64,000 nucleotides of DNA from Rhodococcus sp. Z13. Its GTDB lineage: Bacteria > Actinomycetota > Actinomycetes > Mycobacteriales > Mycobacteriaceae. The notes beneath the pieces are model-generated. The model ran no database searches. It was not told where the DNA came from and saw only the letters and a program-made list of their open reading frames with translations. Below are positions 34,512 to 47,232 of this stretch, piece by piece. Each line of letters starts with the position of its first letter. Position 1 is the first letter of the stretch. The position numbers and the translations under genes are program-made. The DNA lies in assembly GCF_025837095.1 (NCBI RefSeq), contig NZ_CP107551.1, positions 1,470,352-1,534,351 on the forward strand, read 5' to 3'.

Positions 34512-35158
34512 CCATCGCAGATCGCATCGAACAGGCCGCGGACTACGCCCGCGCAGGATTCGGGAAGGAACTCCGGCCCGGCACCCGGCCCGCGTTGATC
34601 GTCGTCGACCCTGCCCGCGCCTACATTGATCCCGAGTGCGCGCTCTACGCCGGCGTGGAGGAGAACGTGGAGGCGATGCGCGCCCTGCTCGCCAGTGCCC
34701 GCGAAGCCGGAATCCCGGTGGTGATCACCGAGGTACGGCTCCGCGCCGACGGCGCCGACGCCGGGGTCTTCTTCAGGAAATCGGGCACGCTCGTCGCCTT
34801 CTGCGAGGGCAGCCCCTACGGAGAGCTGATCGAGGGTCTCGAACCGACCTGCGCCGAAACCCTGGTGACGAAGAAGTATCCGAGCGCATTCTTCGGTACC
34901 ACCCTCAACTCGCATCTCACCTCGCTCGGTGTGGACACCGTGCTCATCGCCGGCCTGTCCACGAGCGGTTGCGTGCGCGCGACCACCCTCGATGCGATGC
35001 AGCACGGCTTCATCCCGATCGTGGTGGAAGATGCTGTGGGTGACCGTGATTCGGCGATCCACAATTCCAATCTGTTCGACATGCAGCAGAAGATGGCCGA
35101 AGTGTGGCCCCTGGACCGCGCGCAGCAGTACCTGAAGGAGATCACCGTGCGCGACTGA
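34508..35158 (+). CDS. Isochorismatase-type cysteine hydrolase (RutB/N-carbamoylsarcosine amidase-like)
   Basis: A 216-residue cysteine hydrolase starting at a TTG that overlaps the transporter stop. The triad is Asp34 (LIVVDPARAYID), Lys123 (VTKKYPSAFFGTTL) and Cys155 (STSGCVRATTLDAMQHGF). This wording is shared by N-carbamoylsarcosine amidohydrolases and by ureidoacrylate hydrolase RutB, which acts just after RutA in uracil breakdown. In a cluster with rutA, a RutB-like role is the leading inference, but the substrate cannot be read from the sequence. Confidence 0.9.
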   Translation: MTIADRIEQAADYARAGFGKELRPGTRPALIVVDPARAYIDPECALYAGVEENVEAMRALLASAREAGIPVVITEVRLRADGADAGVFFRKSGTLVAFCEGSPYGELIEGLEPTCAETLVTKKYPSAFFGTTLNSHLTSLGVDTVLIAGLSTSGCVRATTLDAMQHGFIPIVVEDAVGDRDSAIHNSNLFDMQQKMAEVWPLDRAQQYLKEITVRD

Positions 35159-35205
35159 ATCTCCGGGCGGCAATTAACACGAATGAACCAAGGATGTCGC
35201 CGCAT

Positions 35206-35234
35206 GCAACACGCCGCAGATACATTCGAAGTCA
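35206..35234 (+). promoter_or_regulatory. Shared promoter element, site 3 (GCAACA-N9-TACATTCGAAGTCA)
   Basis: The 15-mer ATACATTCGAAGTCA at 35220-35234 is identical to the two rutA leader sites, with GCAACA (35206-35211) at the same 9-base gap. The surrounding sequence is otherwise unrelated to the rutA leaders. It lies 90 bases before the CUT2 binding-protein start. An ATTAAC block at 35173-35178 recalls the upstream operator but the GlnR-like spacing is not kept. Confidence 0.5.
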
Positions 35235-35309
35235 TCGACTTTCCCAGCCGGTTCCGCAACGACGCGGCCGCTTCTTCTTCGGCACCCTCCTCATCCCTCA
35301 GGAGAATCC

Positions 35310-36491
35310 ATGCGTCACATCCTCCCCGGCCGCGCTGCGATCGCCGCGCTCGCCCTCTCGACGGTTCTCGGCCTCACTGCCTGCAGCAGTGACGGATCGA
35401 GCGGCGGCGACGTCTCCGACGCGGACGTCGCCGCCGGAATCGATTACGCCCGAGCACAACTCGCCCTGTACGCGGACGATCCCGAGTTCACGCTCGAGGC
35501 CGAACCCTTCCCGATGGCCGAGATCGCCGGGAAGACCATCTTCGCGATCCCCACCAACAGCGAGAACCCCTACAACGTCGCCGTCGACGAGGAGTCCAGG
35601 AAGGTCGCCGAACGCTACGGTGCCACCTGGATCGAATACACCAACCAGGGCCAACCCGCCCAGTGGGCGACCGGCGTCGAGCAGGCCGTGAACCAGAAGG
35701 TCGACCTCATCATCCTGTCACAGGGTGTCGACGCATCCCTCATCAAGCCCTCGCTCGAAAAGGCCGAAGCCGCCGGGATTCCCGTCCTTCTCACCCACAC
35801 CATTCTGCGTGGCGAACCGGTTCCCGCCGACCTCGAAGGACTGATCGACGCCACCACCGACGCCCCGCTCTCCGAGGCCAACCGGCTCACCGTCGACTGG
35901 ATGATCGACCGCACCGAAGGCGAGGGCAACGCACTCATCATCACCTCCAACGAGGTGCCCCCGGCCAAGGCCGAGGTGGCTGCGATGGAGGACGAGATCG
36001 CGCAGTACTGCCCGAAGTGCACGTACAAGATCGTCAACGTCCCGGTCACCGAGTGGGCCACCAAGATCCAGTCCGAGGTGCAGTCCGCGCTCTCCGCCGA
36101 CCCGAACATCAACTTCATCCTGCCCATCTACGACTCGATGTCGCTCTACGCGCAGTCCGGCATCAAGGCCGCGGGCAAGACCGGGCAGGTCGAGATCTCC
36201 TCGGTCAACGGCACCCCCGCGGTCCTGAAGATCCAGCAGGACGACGGCATCGTCACCATGAACGTCGGTGAATCCATCCCGTGGCTCGCCTGGGCGACGA
36301 TGGACCAGGCCGGTCGGCTCCTGCTCGGCTACGAACCCGTCCCGAACGGGGCGCAGGAGACTCCGCTCAAGCTCATCACCGCGGAGAACATCGACGAGAC
36401 CGGCACCCCGCCGCAGCCCGACAAGGGATACGGCACCGCCTACGTCACCGGTTACGAGGCGCTGTGGGGTCCCGCCCAGGGGGCGCAATGA
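35310..36491 (+). CDS. CUT2-type ABC transporter substrate-binding lipoprotein
   Basis: A 393-residue RbsB-like binding protein. MRHILPGRAAIAALALSTVL followed by GLTACSSDG is a lipoprotein signal. The core reads IFAIPTNSENPYNVAVDEES, NQKVDLIILSQGVDASLIKP, GNALIITSNEVPPAKAEV and NFILPIYDSMSLYAQSGIKA. Besides ribose-type sugars, this group includes binders of nucleosides, purines and other ring compounds, so a nucleobase or heterocycle is possible. CCTCAGGAG, shared with the rutA leaders, is its ribosome site. Confidence 0.92.
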   Translation: MRHILPGRAAIAALALSTVLGLTACSSDGSSGGDVSDADVAAGIDYARAQLALYADDPEFTLEAEPFPMAEIAGKTIFAIPTNSENPYNVAVDEESRKVAERYGATWIEYTNQGQPAQWATGVEQAVNQKVDLIILSQGVDASLIKPSLEKAEAAGIPVLLTHTILRGEPVPADLEGLIDATTDAPLSEANRLTVDWMIDRTEGEGNALIITSNEVPPAKAEVAAMEDEIAQYCPKCTYKIVNVPVTEWATKIQSEVQSALSADPNINFILPIYDSMSLYAQSGIKAAGKTGQVEISSVNGTPAVLKIQQDDGIVTMNVGESIPWLAWATMDQAGRLLLGYEPVPNGAQETPLKLITAENIDETGTPPQPDKGYGTAYVTGYEALWGPAQGAQ

Positions 36492-38038
36492 GCAGCCCCG
36501 ATCCCATCGTCAACATCGTCGGCCTCTCCAAGACCTTCGGTGACCACACCGTCCTGAAGAAGGTCGGCCTGACCATCCACGCGGGCGAGGTGCACGGACT
36601 GCTGGGGGAGAACGGCTCCGGCAAGTCCACCCTCATCAAGGTCCTGGCAGGCTTCCACGCCCCCGACCCCGGTGCGGCCCTGCAGGTCCGCGGCCGGGAC
36701 GTGCCCCTGCCCGTCCCGGCCGGCGGATTCCGCGACCTCGGAATCAGCTTCGTCCACCAGGACCTCGCCCTCGTCCCCGACCTGTCGGTGGTCGAGAACC
36801 TTCGCGTCGGACCCGTCGTGGCCGGCTCGAAGCCGTGGATCTCCTGGCGGCACGAGAAGCGCACCGCCCGCGCGCTGTTCGAACGGTTCGGACTCGACAT
36901 CGACCCCGACGCCCCGGTGTCGACCCTGAACGAGACCGAACGCGCCCTCCTCGCGATCCTGCGGGCCACCGAGGAACTGGGGGAGCGTCGCACCCTGCTC
37001 GTACTCGACGAACCGACGGTCTTCCTGCCCCGTGAGGGCACCGACCTGCTGTTCTCCGTCGTCCGCGAGATCGTCGCCGACAGGAAGGCCGCGGTGCTGT
37101 TCGTCTCCCACGACCTCGACGAGGTCCTCGACCACACCGACCGCGTCACCGTCCTGCGAGACGGCGTCTCACAGGGCACGCACCGCACCCGGGACCTGAC
37201 GGCGAACTCGCTCATCGATCTCATCGTCGGCCGCAGCCTCGATTCCGCCGACCCGCGCGTCGCCGGTCCCGCACGCGACTTCGACGGGGTGGGGCCACTC
37301 GCCCGCGTCGAGAACCTCGAGACCACGACCGTCGACGGCATCGGATTCGAGGTGCGGCCGGGCGAGGTCGTCGGCCTCACCGGCATCGCGGGTTCCGGCT
37401 ACGACGACGTGCTGCCCGCGCTCTACGGGGCACGGCCGGCCCGAGGCGGCCGCCTGACCGTCGGCGACGACCCCGTGGACCTGCCGACGATCACCCCGAT
37501 CGAGGCGCTCGCCCGCAAAGTGGTGTACGTACCGCCGGACCGCAAGGTCGAGGGCAGCGCACCCGAGTTGACCGTCGCCGAGAACGTCACCCTGCCGGTG
37601 CTGGGCTCGGGCTTCGTGAAACCCCGCGCGCTGCGGGAGATCGCGACCGCGCTGGCCGACCGCTGTGACGTGCGGCCCCGCGACCCGCAGGCCGTCTACG
37701 GGTCGCTGTCCGGCGGCAACCAGCAGAAGGCCCTGCTCGGCAAGTGGCTCCAGACCGACCCGGTGCTGGTGCTGCTCGCCGAACCCACCCAGGGCGTGGA
37801 CATCGGTGCCCGCGCCCGCATCTTCGAGATGCTGCGGGAGACCGCACGCGGGGGAGCGGGCATCGTCGTCGCCAGCTCCGACTACGAACAACTGTCGGTG
37901 CTGTGCGACCGCGTCCTCGTCTTCTCCCACGGGCACGTCGTCGCCGAACTCACCGGCGACAACCTCTCCAAGCATCACATCTCGGACAGTGTTCTCGGTC
38001 TGAAGACAGTGTCCTCGGTTCGATCCGACAGGAAGTGA
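36488..38038 (+). CDS. CUT2-type ABC transporter ATP-binding protein (RbsA-like, two ATPase domains)
   Basis: A 516-residue tandem ABC ATPase. The first domain has Walker A GENGSGKSTLIKVLAG and Walker B LLVLDEPTVFLP, but its signature loop reads STLNETERALLAILRA rather than LSGGQ. The second has a degenerate Walker A (GIAGSGYDDVLPALYG), which is usual for RbsA, and a good signature LSGGNQQKALLGKWLQTDP with LLAEPTQGVDIGARARIFEM. The start overlaps the binding-protein stop (ATGA). Confidence 0.93.
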   Translation: MSSPDPIVNIVGLSKTFGDHTVLKKVGLTIHAGEVHGLLGENGSGKSTLIKVLAGFHAPDPGAALQVRGRDVPLPVPAGGFRDLGISFVHQDLALVPDLSVVENLRVGPVVAGSKPWISWRHEKRTARALFERFGLDIDPDAPVSTLNETERALLAILRATEELGERRTLLVLDEPTVFLPREGTDLLFSVVREIVADRKAAVLFVSHDLDEVLDHTDRVTVLRDGVSQGTHRTRDLTANSLIDLIVGRSLDSADPRVAGPARDFDGVGPLARVENLETTTVDGIGFEVRPGEVVGLTGIAGSGYDDVLPALYGARPARGGRLTVGDDPVDLPTITPIEALARKVVYVPPDRKVEGSAPELTVAENVTLPVLGSGFVKPRALREIATALADRCDVRPRDPQAVYGSLSGGNQQKALLGKWLQTDPVLVLLAEPTQGVDIGARARIFEMLRETARGGAGIVVASSDYEQLSVLCDRVLVFSHGHVVAELTGDNLSKHHISDSVLGLKTVSSVRSDRK

Positions 38039-38045
38039 ACGCCTG

Positions 38046-39071
38046 ATGTCCGTCACCATCGACAAGACCACCTCCGCGAAAAAGACCACCACCGAATCGG
38101 ATTCCGCACGTCCCCGTCGTTCCTTCGGGCCGCTGTTCGAGAAGTACGCGCTCGTCCTGGCGCTCGTCGCCGTGGTCGTCGTGTTCAGCGCCCTGCGTCC
38201 CGAGACCTACCCGACCGCCAACAACCTGCAGAACATCCTCGGCTCCCAGGCCGTGCTGCTCGTCCTGGCGCTGGGCCTGATCGTCCCGCTCACCGCCGGC
38301 GAGTTCGATCTGTCCACCGTGTCCACGATGTCGCTGGCCGCGATGACCATCGCGGTACTGAACGTGCAACAGGGCTGGTCGCTGCTGCCGGCCATCGCGG
38401 TCGCCGTACTGGCATGCCTCGTCGTGGGTCTCGTCAACGCCCTGCTGGTCGTGCGGTTGCAGATCGACTCGTTCATCGCCACCCTCGGCAGCGGCACCGT
38501 CGTCCTCGGTGTGGTGCAGTGGATCTCCGGCTCCACCTCGGTCACCGGTATCGACTCCGCGCTCGTCGACGCCACCATCGGCACCCGCATCTTCGGGGTG
38601 TCGCTGCAGTTCTACTACGCCCTCGCGCTCGTGCTGATCATGGCCGTGGTCTTCCAGTACACGCCCATCGGCCGCCGGCTGTTGTTCGTCGGCCGCGGTG
38701 CGCAGGTCGCCCGGCTGAGCGGTCTGCACGTCGACCGCATCCGGGCCGGGGCGCTCGTCACCTCCGCGCTCGTCGCCGCCGTCGCCGGCATCGTCTACGC
38801 GGGCATGCTCGGTGGTGCCGACCCGTCCTCGGGACAGTCGTTCATGCTGCCGGCCTTCGCCGCAGCCTTCCTCGGGGCCACGGCGATCGTCCCCGGCCGG
38901 TTCAACGCCTTCGGCACGCTGGTCGCCGTGTACTTCCTCGTCGCCGGCGTCGTCGGGCTGCAGATGCTCGGCGTGGCCAGCTTCGTGCAGCAGCTGTTCT
39001 ACGGCGGCGCGCTCGTGGTGGCAGTCGCGCTGTCCGGAGCGGTACGCCGGCGTACCGCCTCGCGTCGATAG
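38046..39071 (+). CDS. CUT2-type ABC transporter permease (RbsC-like)
   Basis: A 341-residue permease with 8-10 hydrophobic spans. It contains GLIVPLTAGEFDLSTVSTMS (a variant of the GGIDLSVGS motif), LVVRLQIDSFIATLGSGTVV and AAFLGATAIVPGRFNAFGTL, all typical. It lies 7 bases after the ATPase gene. A 166-base gap follows before the FMN-reductase gene. Confidence 0.93.
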   Translation: MSVTIDKTTSAKKTTTESDSARPRRSFGPLFEKYALVLALVAVVVVFSALRPETYPTANNLQNILGSQAVLLVLALGLIVPLTAGEFDLSTVSTMSLAAMTIAVLNVQQGWSLLPAIAVAVLACLVVGLVNALLVVRLQIDSFIATLGSGTVVLGVVQWISGSTSVTGIDSALVDATIGTRIFGVSLQFYYALALVLIMAVVFQYTPIGRRLLFVGRGAQVARLSGLHVDRIRAGALVTSALVAAVAGIVYAGMLGGADPSSGQSFMLPAFAAAFLGATAIVPGRFNAFGTLVAVYFLVAGVVGLQMLGVASFVQQLFYGGALVVAVALSGAVRRRTASRR

Positions 39072-39237
39072 AACGGCGCGATCGCGGGACCGGGCTCCGG
39101 AACGCCTGGTGACGAAGGCGACCCGCAGCCGACGAGCGGCGTAATACGGCCGCCATCGTTCGGTCGCATTCCCGACATCGTTCTTGTGTCGAATGACAGA
39201 CGACGGGCGGAACGTCTCGCCCGAAAAGGAGAAGCTC

Positions 39238-41452
<2,215 letters not shown>

Positions 41453-41464
41453 GAGTTCGCCCCT

Positions 41465-41510
41465 CGAAACGAGGTTCGCCCCTGCTGCAGTGGGGGCGAA
41501 CCTCGTTTCG
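41465..41510 (+). terminator. Very strong hairpin after ribBA
   Basis: A perfect 18-bp stem (41465-41482 with 41493-41510) and 10-base loop begin 12 bases after the stop codon. Confidence 0.85.
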
Positions 41511-41591
41511 GCGCGCCAACCGGTGGGTGACCGCTGTCGGGCACGTCGACCTGCCGGATCGGTGGGGCGGCTGCCTGGCAGACTGGGTCCG

Positions 41592-43601
41592 GTGCGATCG
41601 GTGAGCAGGAAGAAAGGACCCCTTCGACCGCCGGAGGCAGCAGCGGCTGCGGTCTTCGGCACTTTGACGGCCGTGCTGTCGGTGGTGGCGGGACTGATCC
41701 CCGTCGGGGTCGCGCAGGTGCTCGTCGCCCTGCCCGTCGCTTTCCTCGCCGCGATCGGGCGGCTGCGTGCGATCGTCGCCGCGACCGTCGCTGCCGGAGT
41801 GGTGGCGCTGGTCGCCGGTGGGCCGTTCGCCGTCGCCGCCGTGGTCGTGCTCGCCGGCATCGGCACCCTCGTGGGGTTCGCGCACCGCAGGTGGGGAGAT
41901 CTCGCCCTGCCGTTCGTGTTCGCCGGATCGATCCCCATCGGTCTGTTGCTCGCCGCGCTCGTCGACGGGTTGCTGCTGCTCTTCGACCGCACCCGCGTCC
42001 TGCTGCTCGACTCGCTCGAGGCGTCGATGCGCGGCGTGATCCGCACCTTCGAAGCGGTGGGGGCGGGGAAGCAGTTCGTCGACACCTGGAACACGACCCT
42101 CGACGTGCTGGTCCGGTTGTGGTGGGTGTGGATCGGGGGTGCGGTGCTCATCGGGGCCGTCGGCACGGCCCTGCTGTGCTTCGGCATCTTCCGGGTGGTC
42201 GCGCTGCGCAGCCGCTGGGCGTCGCCCGCCCCGGAATGGCCCGAACGCGCGGAGCGAGGTGAACCCGCACCGCTGCCCGTCGCCCTCCGCGCGGTCGGCT
42301 ACCGCTATCCGGGCGGCACCGCCGACGCGCTCACCGACATCGACCTGACCGTCGGGCCCGGCGAGTTCGTCGCGATCGTCGGCGGCAACGGCTCCGGCAA
42401 GTCGACCCTCGTGCGCCTGCTCGCTGGCCTCGAACCGACCACCGGTCTCGTCGACCGGCCCGGACCGGTCGGGCTCGGGCGACCCGGCGGCACCGCGATG
42501 ATCTTCCAGCATCCCGACAGCCAGGTCCTCGGCCGCACGGTCGCCGAGGACCTGCGATGGGGGAGCAGCGAGGACGTCGACGTCGACGCCCTGCTCGCCC
42601 GCGTCGGACTCGACGGCCTGGCCGACCGGGCCACCGAGGACCTGTCCGGGGGACAACTCCAGCGCCTCGCTCTCGCCGCGGCATGGGCGCGGAGGCCCGC
42701 CCTGCTCATCGCCGACGAGATCACCGCCATGGTCGACTCCGACAGCCGCGCGGGCCTGATCGGCCTGCTGGCCTCCCTCGCCCGTGAGGGCACCGCCGTC
42801 GTGCTCGTCACCCATCTCGACGACGAGGCCGCGGCCGCCGACCGCGTCGTCCATCTCGACGGCGGCCGGATCGTGCCCCGGCCCGAGACCCCGCCGCGAC
42901 CGGCTCCGGTGCCCGCGGCCGCACCGTCCTTCCCACAACCGCTCCTCGAACTGCGCGGCGTGACCCATGTGTACGCCGCCGGCACCCCCTGGGCGCACAC
43001 CGCCCTGCGCGACGTGTCGCTGACGATCTGCCGCGGAGAAGGCGTGCTGGTGGTCGGCGCGAACGGGTCCGGCAAGTCCACCCTCGCGTGGATCCTCGCG
43101 GGCCTGACCCGGCCCACCCGCGGCACCTGCACCCTGAACGACACCCCGACCGCCGAGCTGCGCGGGCAGATCGGGATGGTGTTCCAGCAGGCCAGGCTGC
43201 AGCTGCAGCGGCCCACCGTCGCGCAGGAGATCTGCGACGTCGCGGGCATGCCGCACGTCGACCGTGCCTACGTCGCCGCGGTGCTGCACCGGATGGGACT
43301 GCCACCCGACCTGACGGACCGGCCCGTCGACCGTCTCAGCGGCGGCCAGATGCGTCGCATCGCGATCGCCGCGCAGCTCGCCCGCAGCCCGCGGGTGCTG
43401 GTGCTCGACGAACCGCTCGCCGGCCTCGATGCCGCCGGCTGCCGGGAGATCGTGTCGATCCTCGCCCACCTGCGGGCGGTCGAACACGTCACCGTCGTCG
43501 TCATCTCCCACGACCTGCACGGCATGGAAGAGGTGTGCTCGCGCACCGTGGTGCTCGACGAGGGACGTGTCGTGCAGCAGACCGGGGCGGTGATCGCATG
43601 A
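41592..43601 (+). CDS. ECF-type transporter: membrane domain fused to two ABC ATPases
   Basis: A 669-residue protein. Residues ~15-210 form a membrane domain of about six spans resembling DUF2232/S-component-like proteins. Two ATPase domains follow: the first with Walker A GGNGSGKSTLVRLLAG, signature DLSGGQLQRLALAAAW and Walker B LLIADEITAM; the second with GANGSGKSTLAWILAG, RLSGGQMRRIAIAAQLARSP and VLVLDEPLAGLDAAG. With the T component downstream, substrate-binding-like and energising domains all sit in two chains. Start is a GTG at 41592; a GTG 9 bases later is possible. The substrate may be a vitamin; the adjacent ribBA hints at flavin but does not show it. Confidence 0.85.
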   Translation: MRSVSRKKGPLRPPEAAAAAVFGTLTAVLSVVAGLIPVGVAQVLVALPVAFLAAIGRLRAIVAATVAAGVVALVAGGPFAVAAVVVLAGIGTLVGFAHRRWGDLALPFVFAGSIPIGLLLAALVDGLLLLFDRTRVLLLDSLEASMRGVIRTFEAVGAGKQFVDTWNTTLDVLVRLWWVWIGGAVLIGAVGTALLCFGIFRVVALRSRWASPAPEWPERAERGEPAPLPVALRAVGYRYPGGTADALTDIDLTVGPGEFVAIVGGNGSGKSTLVRLLAGLEPTTGLVDRPGPVGLGRPGGTAMIFQHPDSQVLGRTVAEDLRWGSSEDVDVDALLARVGLDGLADRATEDLSGGQLQRLALAAAWARRPALLIADEITAMVDSDSRAGLIGLLASLAREGTAVVLVTHLDDEAAAADRVVHLDGGRIVPRPETPPRPAPVPAAAPSFPQPLLELRGVTHVYAAGTPWAHTALRDVSLTICRGEGVLVVGANGSGKSTLAWILAGLTRPTRGTCTLNDTPTAELRGQIGMVFQQARLQLQRPTVAQEICDVAGMPHVDRAYVAAVLHRMGLPPDLTDRPVDRLSGGQMRRIAIAAQLARSPRVLVLDEPLAGLDAAGCREIVSILAHLRAVEHVTVVVISHDLHGMEEVCSRTVVLDEGRVVQQTGAVIA

Positions 43602-44425
43602 GCCGGCAGGCCGCGAACAAGCAGCGCACGAACAAGCAGCGCACGAACAAGCAGCGCACGAACAAGCAGCGCACGAACAAGCAGGCCGCGAACAAGCAGC
43701 GCCGTCCCGTCGTGCTGTTGCGGCCCGTACCGCGGGAGACCCCGCTGCACCGCGTGTGGGCCGGCACCAAGGTCGTCTCCGCCGCGGTCCTGTCCGTCGC
43801 GGTGAGCTTCGCCCCGAGCTGGACCGGCCTGGGCGCCCTGCTCGCCGTGCTGGTCGTGGGGGTGCTGGTCGCGCGGATTCCGCGCGGGGTGGTGCCCACC
43901 ATCCCGTGGTGGGTGTTCGCGTTCCTGGCCTTCGGAGCGGTGCTCAACGTCGTGGGCGGTGGACTCGACGCCTACGTCCGGTCTCTGCTGCTCGGGGCCG
44001 GGCTGCTGGTCCTCGCGTCCCTGGTGGGGTGGACGACCCGGTTGTCCGACCTCGTCGACGCTCTGCCGGTGCTGTTCGCGCCGCTGCGGCTGCTGCGCCT
44101 GCCCGTCGACGAATGGGTGGCCGCGTGCGCGCTGGCCCTGCGGATGCTCCCGACCATCCGCGCCGAACTGCGGGTGCTGTTCGCCGCGCGCACGGTCCGC
44201 GGCAAGCCCGGCATCCGGAACCCGGCGGGCTGGTGGCACGAGGTCGCCGACTCCGTGGGGGCGGTGGTGTCGGTGTCGATGCGGCAGATCCGCGATCTCG
44301 GCGACGCGCTGTCGGTGCGGGGACTGCGCCCCGCGACCCGTCCGCCGCTGAGGCTCGGTCCCGGGGACCTGGTGACCGTGCTGGTCGTGGCCGCCGCGTG
44401 CACGGTGATGTTCGTGTGGGGCTGA
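43598..44425 (+). CDS. ECF transporter T component (CbiQ/EcfT-like) with repeat-bearing N-terminus
   Basis: A 275-residue membrane protein. Residues 1-36 are a hydrophilic, positively charged tail made of five-residue repeats (NKQRT four times, then NKQAA and NKQRR). The rest has several spans and the EcfT coupling signature in its last third: ALALRMLPTIRAELRVLFAA and then SVSMRQIRDLGDALSVRGLR, the ARG-type motifs that bind the ATPases. The ATG overlaps the upstream stop. The stop codon is part of a small hairpin shared with the convergent DedA gene. Confidence 0.88.
   Translation: MSRQAANKQRTNKQRTNKQRTNKQRTNKQAANKQRRPVVLLRPVPRETPLHRVWAGTKVVSAAVLSVAVSFAPSWTGLGALLAVLVVGVLVARIPRGVVPTIPWWVFAFLAFGAVLNVVGGGLDAYVRSLLLGAGLLVLASLVGWTTRLSDLVDALPVLFAPLRLLRLPVDEWVAACALALRMLPTIRAELRVLFAARTVRGKPGIRNPAGWWHEVADSVGAVVSVSMRQIRDLGDALSVRGLRPATRPPLRLGPGDLVTVLVVAAACTVMFVWG
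43601..43705 (+). repeat. Seven-unit 15-bp tandem repeat inside the EcfT gene
   Basis: AACAAGCAGCGCACG is repeated four times exactly (43616-43675), flanked by variant units at 43601-43615, 43676-43690 and 43691-43705. The unit is a multiple of three, so length changes keep the frame; it encodes NKQRT repeats. Confidence 0.95.
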
Positions 44426-44429
44426 GCGG

Positions 44430-44436
<7 letters not shown>
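44419..44436. terminator. Miniature hairpin containing both convergent stop codons
   Basis: GGGCTGA (44419-44425) pairs with TCAGCCC (44430-44436) over a 4-base loop. The TGA of the EcfT gene and the TGA of the DedA gene on the other strand are the two arms. It is short, so termination strength is uncertain. Confidence 0.5.
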
Positions 44437-46203
<1,767 letters not shown>

Positions 46204-46352
46204 TCCCGGCGGGTGCCCAGTGCGCGGCGCCGTGGAAACGGTACATCCGCACGCGCGGCAACAGCTGCGACCGGGAACAGTGTTTCGAGTGCGGACCCAC
46301 CGGCCGGCACAGGTCTCGGGCCATCGGCCGGACGGGCACCATCGGAGGCGTT

Positions 46353-46368
46353 GCACCCGATCGGGTGC
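46353..46368. promoter_or_regulatory. Perfect 16-bp palindrome upstream of the mycothiol-dependent enzyme gene
   Basis: GCACCCGATCGGGTGC lies 27 bases before the start at 46396. Position and symmetry suit a dimeric repressor site; no regulator can be assigned. Confidence 0.4.
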
Positions 46369-46395
46369 TTCCGACGAGCTGGGAAGATCACCCGG

Positions 46396-47187
46396 ATGGG
46401 GAGGCGAACCGTGCTGGACTACGACCGGTACCGCGGGGCGATCGTCGAACAGACAGATGCGTTCGCCGACCTGCTGGCGGGCCGCGACACGACGACCCCG
46501 GTGCCGTCGTGCCCGGGATGGACGGTCGGGCAGCTCGCGCGGCACGTCGGCTACGGGCACCGCTGGGCGACCGAGGCGGTCCGTGGGCGCGGCAAGCCAC
46601 GTACCGACCGGGCGATGCGGGAGCTGTCCCAGTACGTCGACGAAGATCCCGGTGAACTCGCGCACTGGCTGCGTGAGGGCGCGCGCGAACTCGACGCCGC
46701 GCTCGGGGAGGCCGGCCCGAATGTGCAGGTGTGGACGCCCGTTCCCGGAGGGAGGAGGACACCGGAGTTCTTCGCGCGGCGCTTCGCCCACGAGACGCTG
46801 GTCCACCGGGTCGACGCGGTGCTCGCGCTGGGGGAGCGGATCGTCCTCGCCCCGGACCTGGCCGCGGACGCCGCGGACGAATGGTTCGCCCTGGTGGAGT
46901 CGACATGGCCACGGTATCTCGCCGAGGAGCATCGTGCACTGCACGGCCCGGACAGAACCCTGCACTTCCACGCGACCGACGAGCACGCGGAGTGGGTCGT
47001 GGACCTCACCGGCGAGACGTTCGTGTGGCGGCACGCGCACGAGAAGTGTGCGGTCGCGGTGCGCGGTCCGCTGCAGGAACTCCTCCTGCTGCTCTACCGG
47101 CGACGTCCGGTGGAGGAGGCCGAAGTGGAGGTCCTCGGCGACGCCGGGCTGCTCGTGGCGTGGCTCGAGGTGAGTGCTTTCGGGTAG
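46396..47187 (+). CDS. Maleylpyruvate isomerase-family (mycothiol-dependent/DinB-like) protein
   Basis: A 263-residue protein of the actinobacterial MDMPI/DinB-like family. It shows TTPVPSCPGWTVGQLARHVG early on and RRFAHETLVHRVDAVLALGE in the middle, with the metal-binding histidines of the family, and a C-terminal MDMPI-type domain ending LLVAWLEVSAF. Members use mycothiol or act as thiol transferases; many are uncharacterised. The ATG at 46396 follows the palindrome. It is convergent with the small gene at 47259. Confidence 0.85.
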   Translation: MGRRTVLDYDRYRGAIVEQTDAFADLLAGRDTTTPVPSCPGWTVGQLARHVGYGHRWATEAVRGRGKPRTDRAMRELSQYVDEDPGELAHWLREGARELDAALGEAGPNVQVWTPVPGGRRTPEFFARRFAHETLVHRVDAVLALGERIVLAPDLAADAADEWFALVESTWPRYLAEEHRALHGPDRTLHFHATDEHAEWVVDLTGETFVWRHAHEKCAVAVRGPLQELLLLLYRRRPVEEAEVEVLGDAGLLVAWLEVSAFG

Positions 47188-47232
47188 TCCCGGACGGTCT
47201 CCGAGGCCGGGACCACCCGACTGCACTCAGTA

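Noticed and set aside
34508-35158. Naming the isochorismatase-type gene rutB
   Set aside because: The triad is shared with N-carbamoylsarcosine amidases and other hydrolases; context favours a RutB-like role but the sequence alone does not decide it.
41592-43601. A start further upstream near 41490 for the ECF fusion gene
   Set aside because: That frame would begin inside the ribBA terminator hairpin and add an Arg-rich stretch with no family match; the GTG at 41592 gives a normal N-terminus.
43601-43705. Short regular repeats that might be taken for a CRISPR-like array
   Set aside because: Units are contiguous 15-mers without spacers, stay in frame and encode an NKQRT peptide repeat inside a transporter gene.
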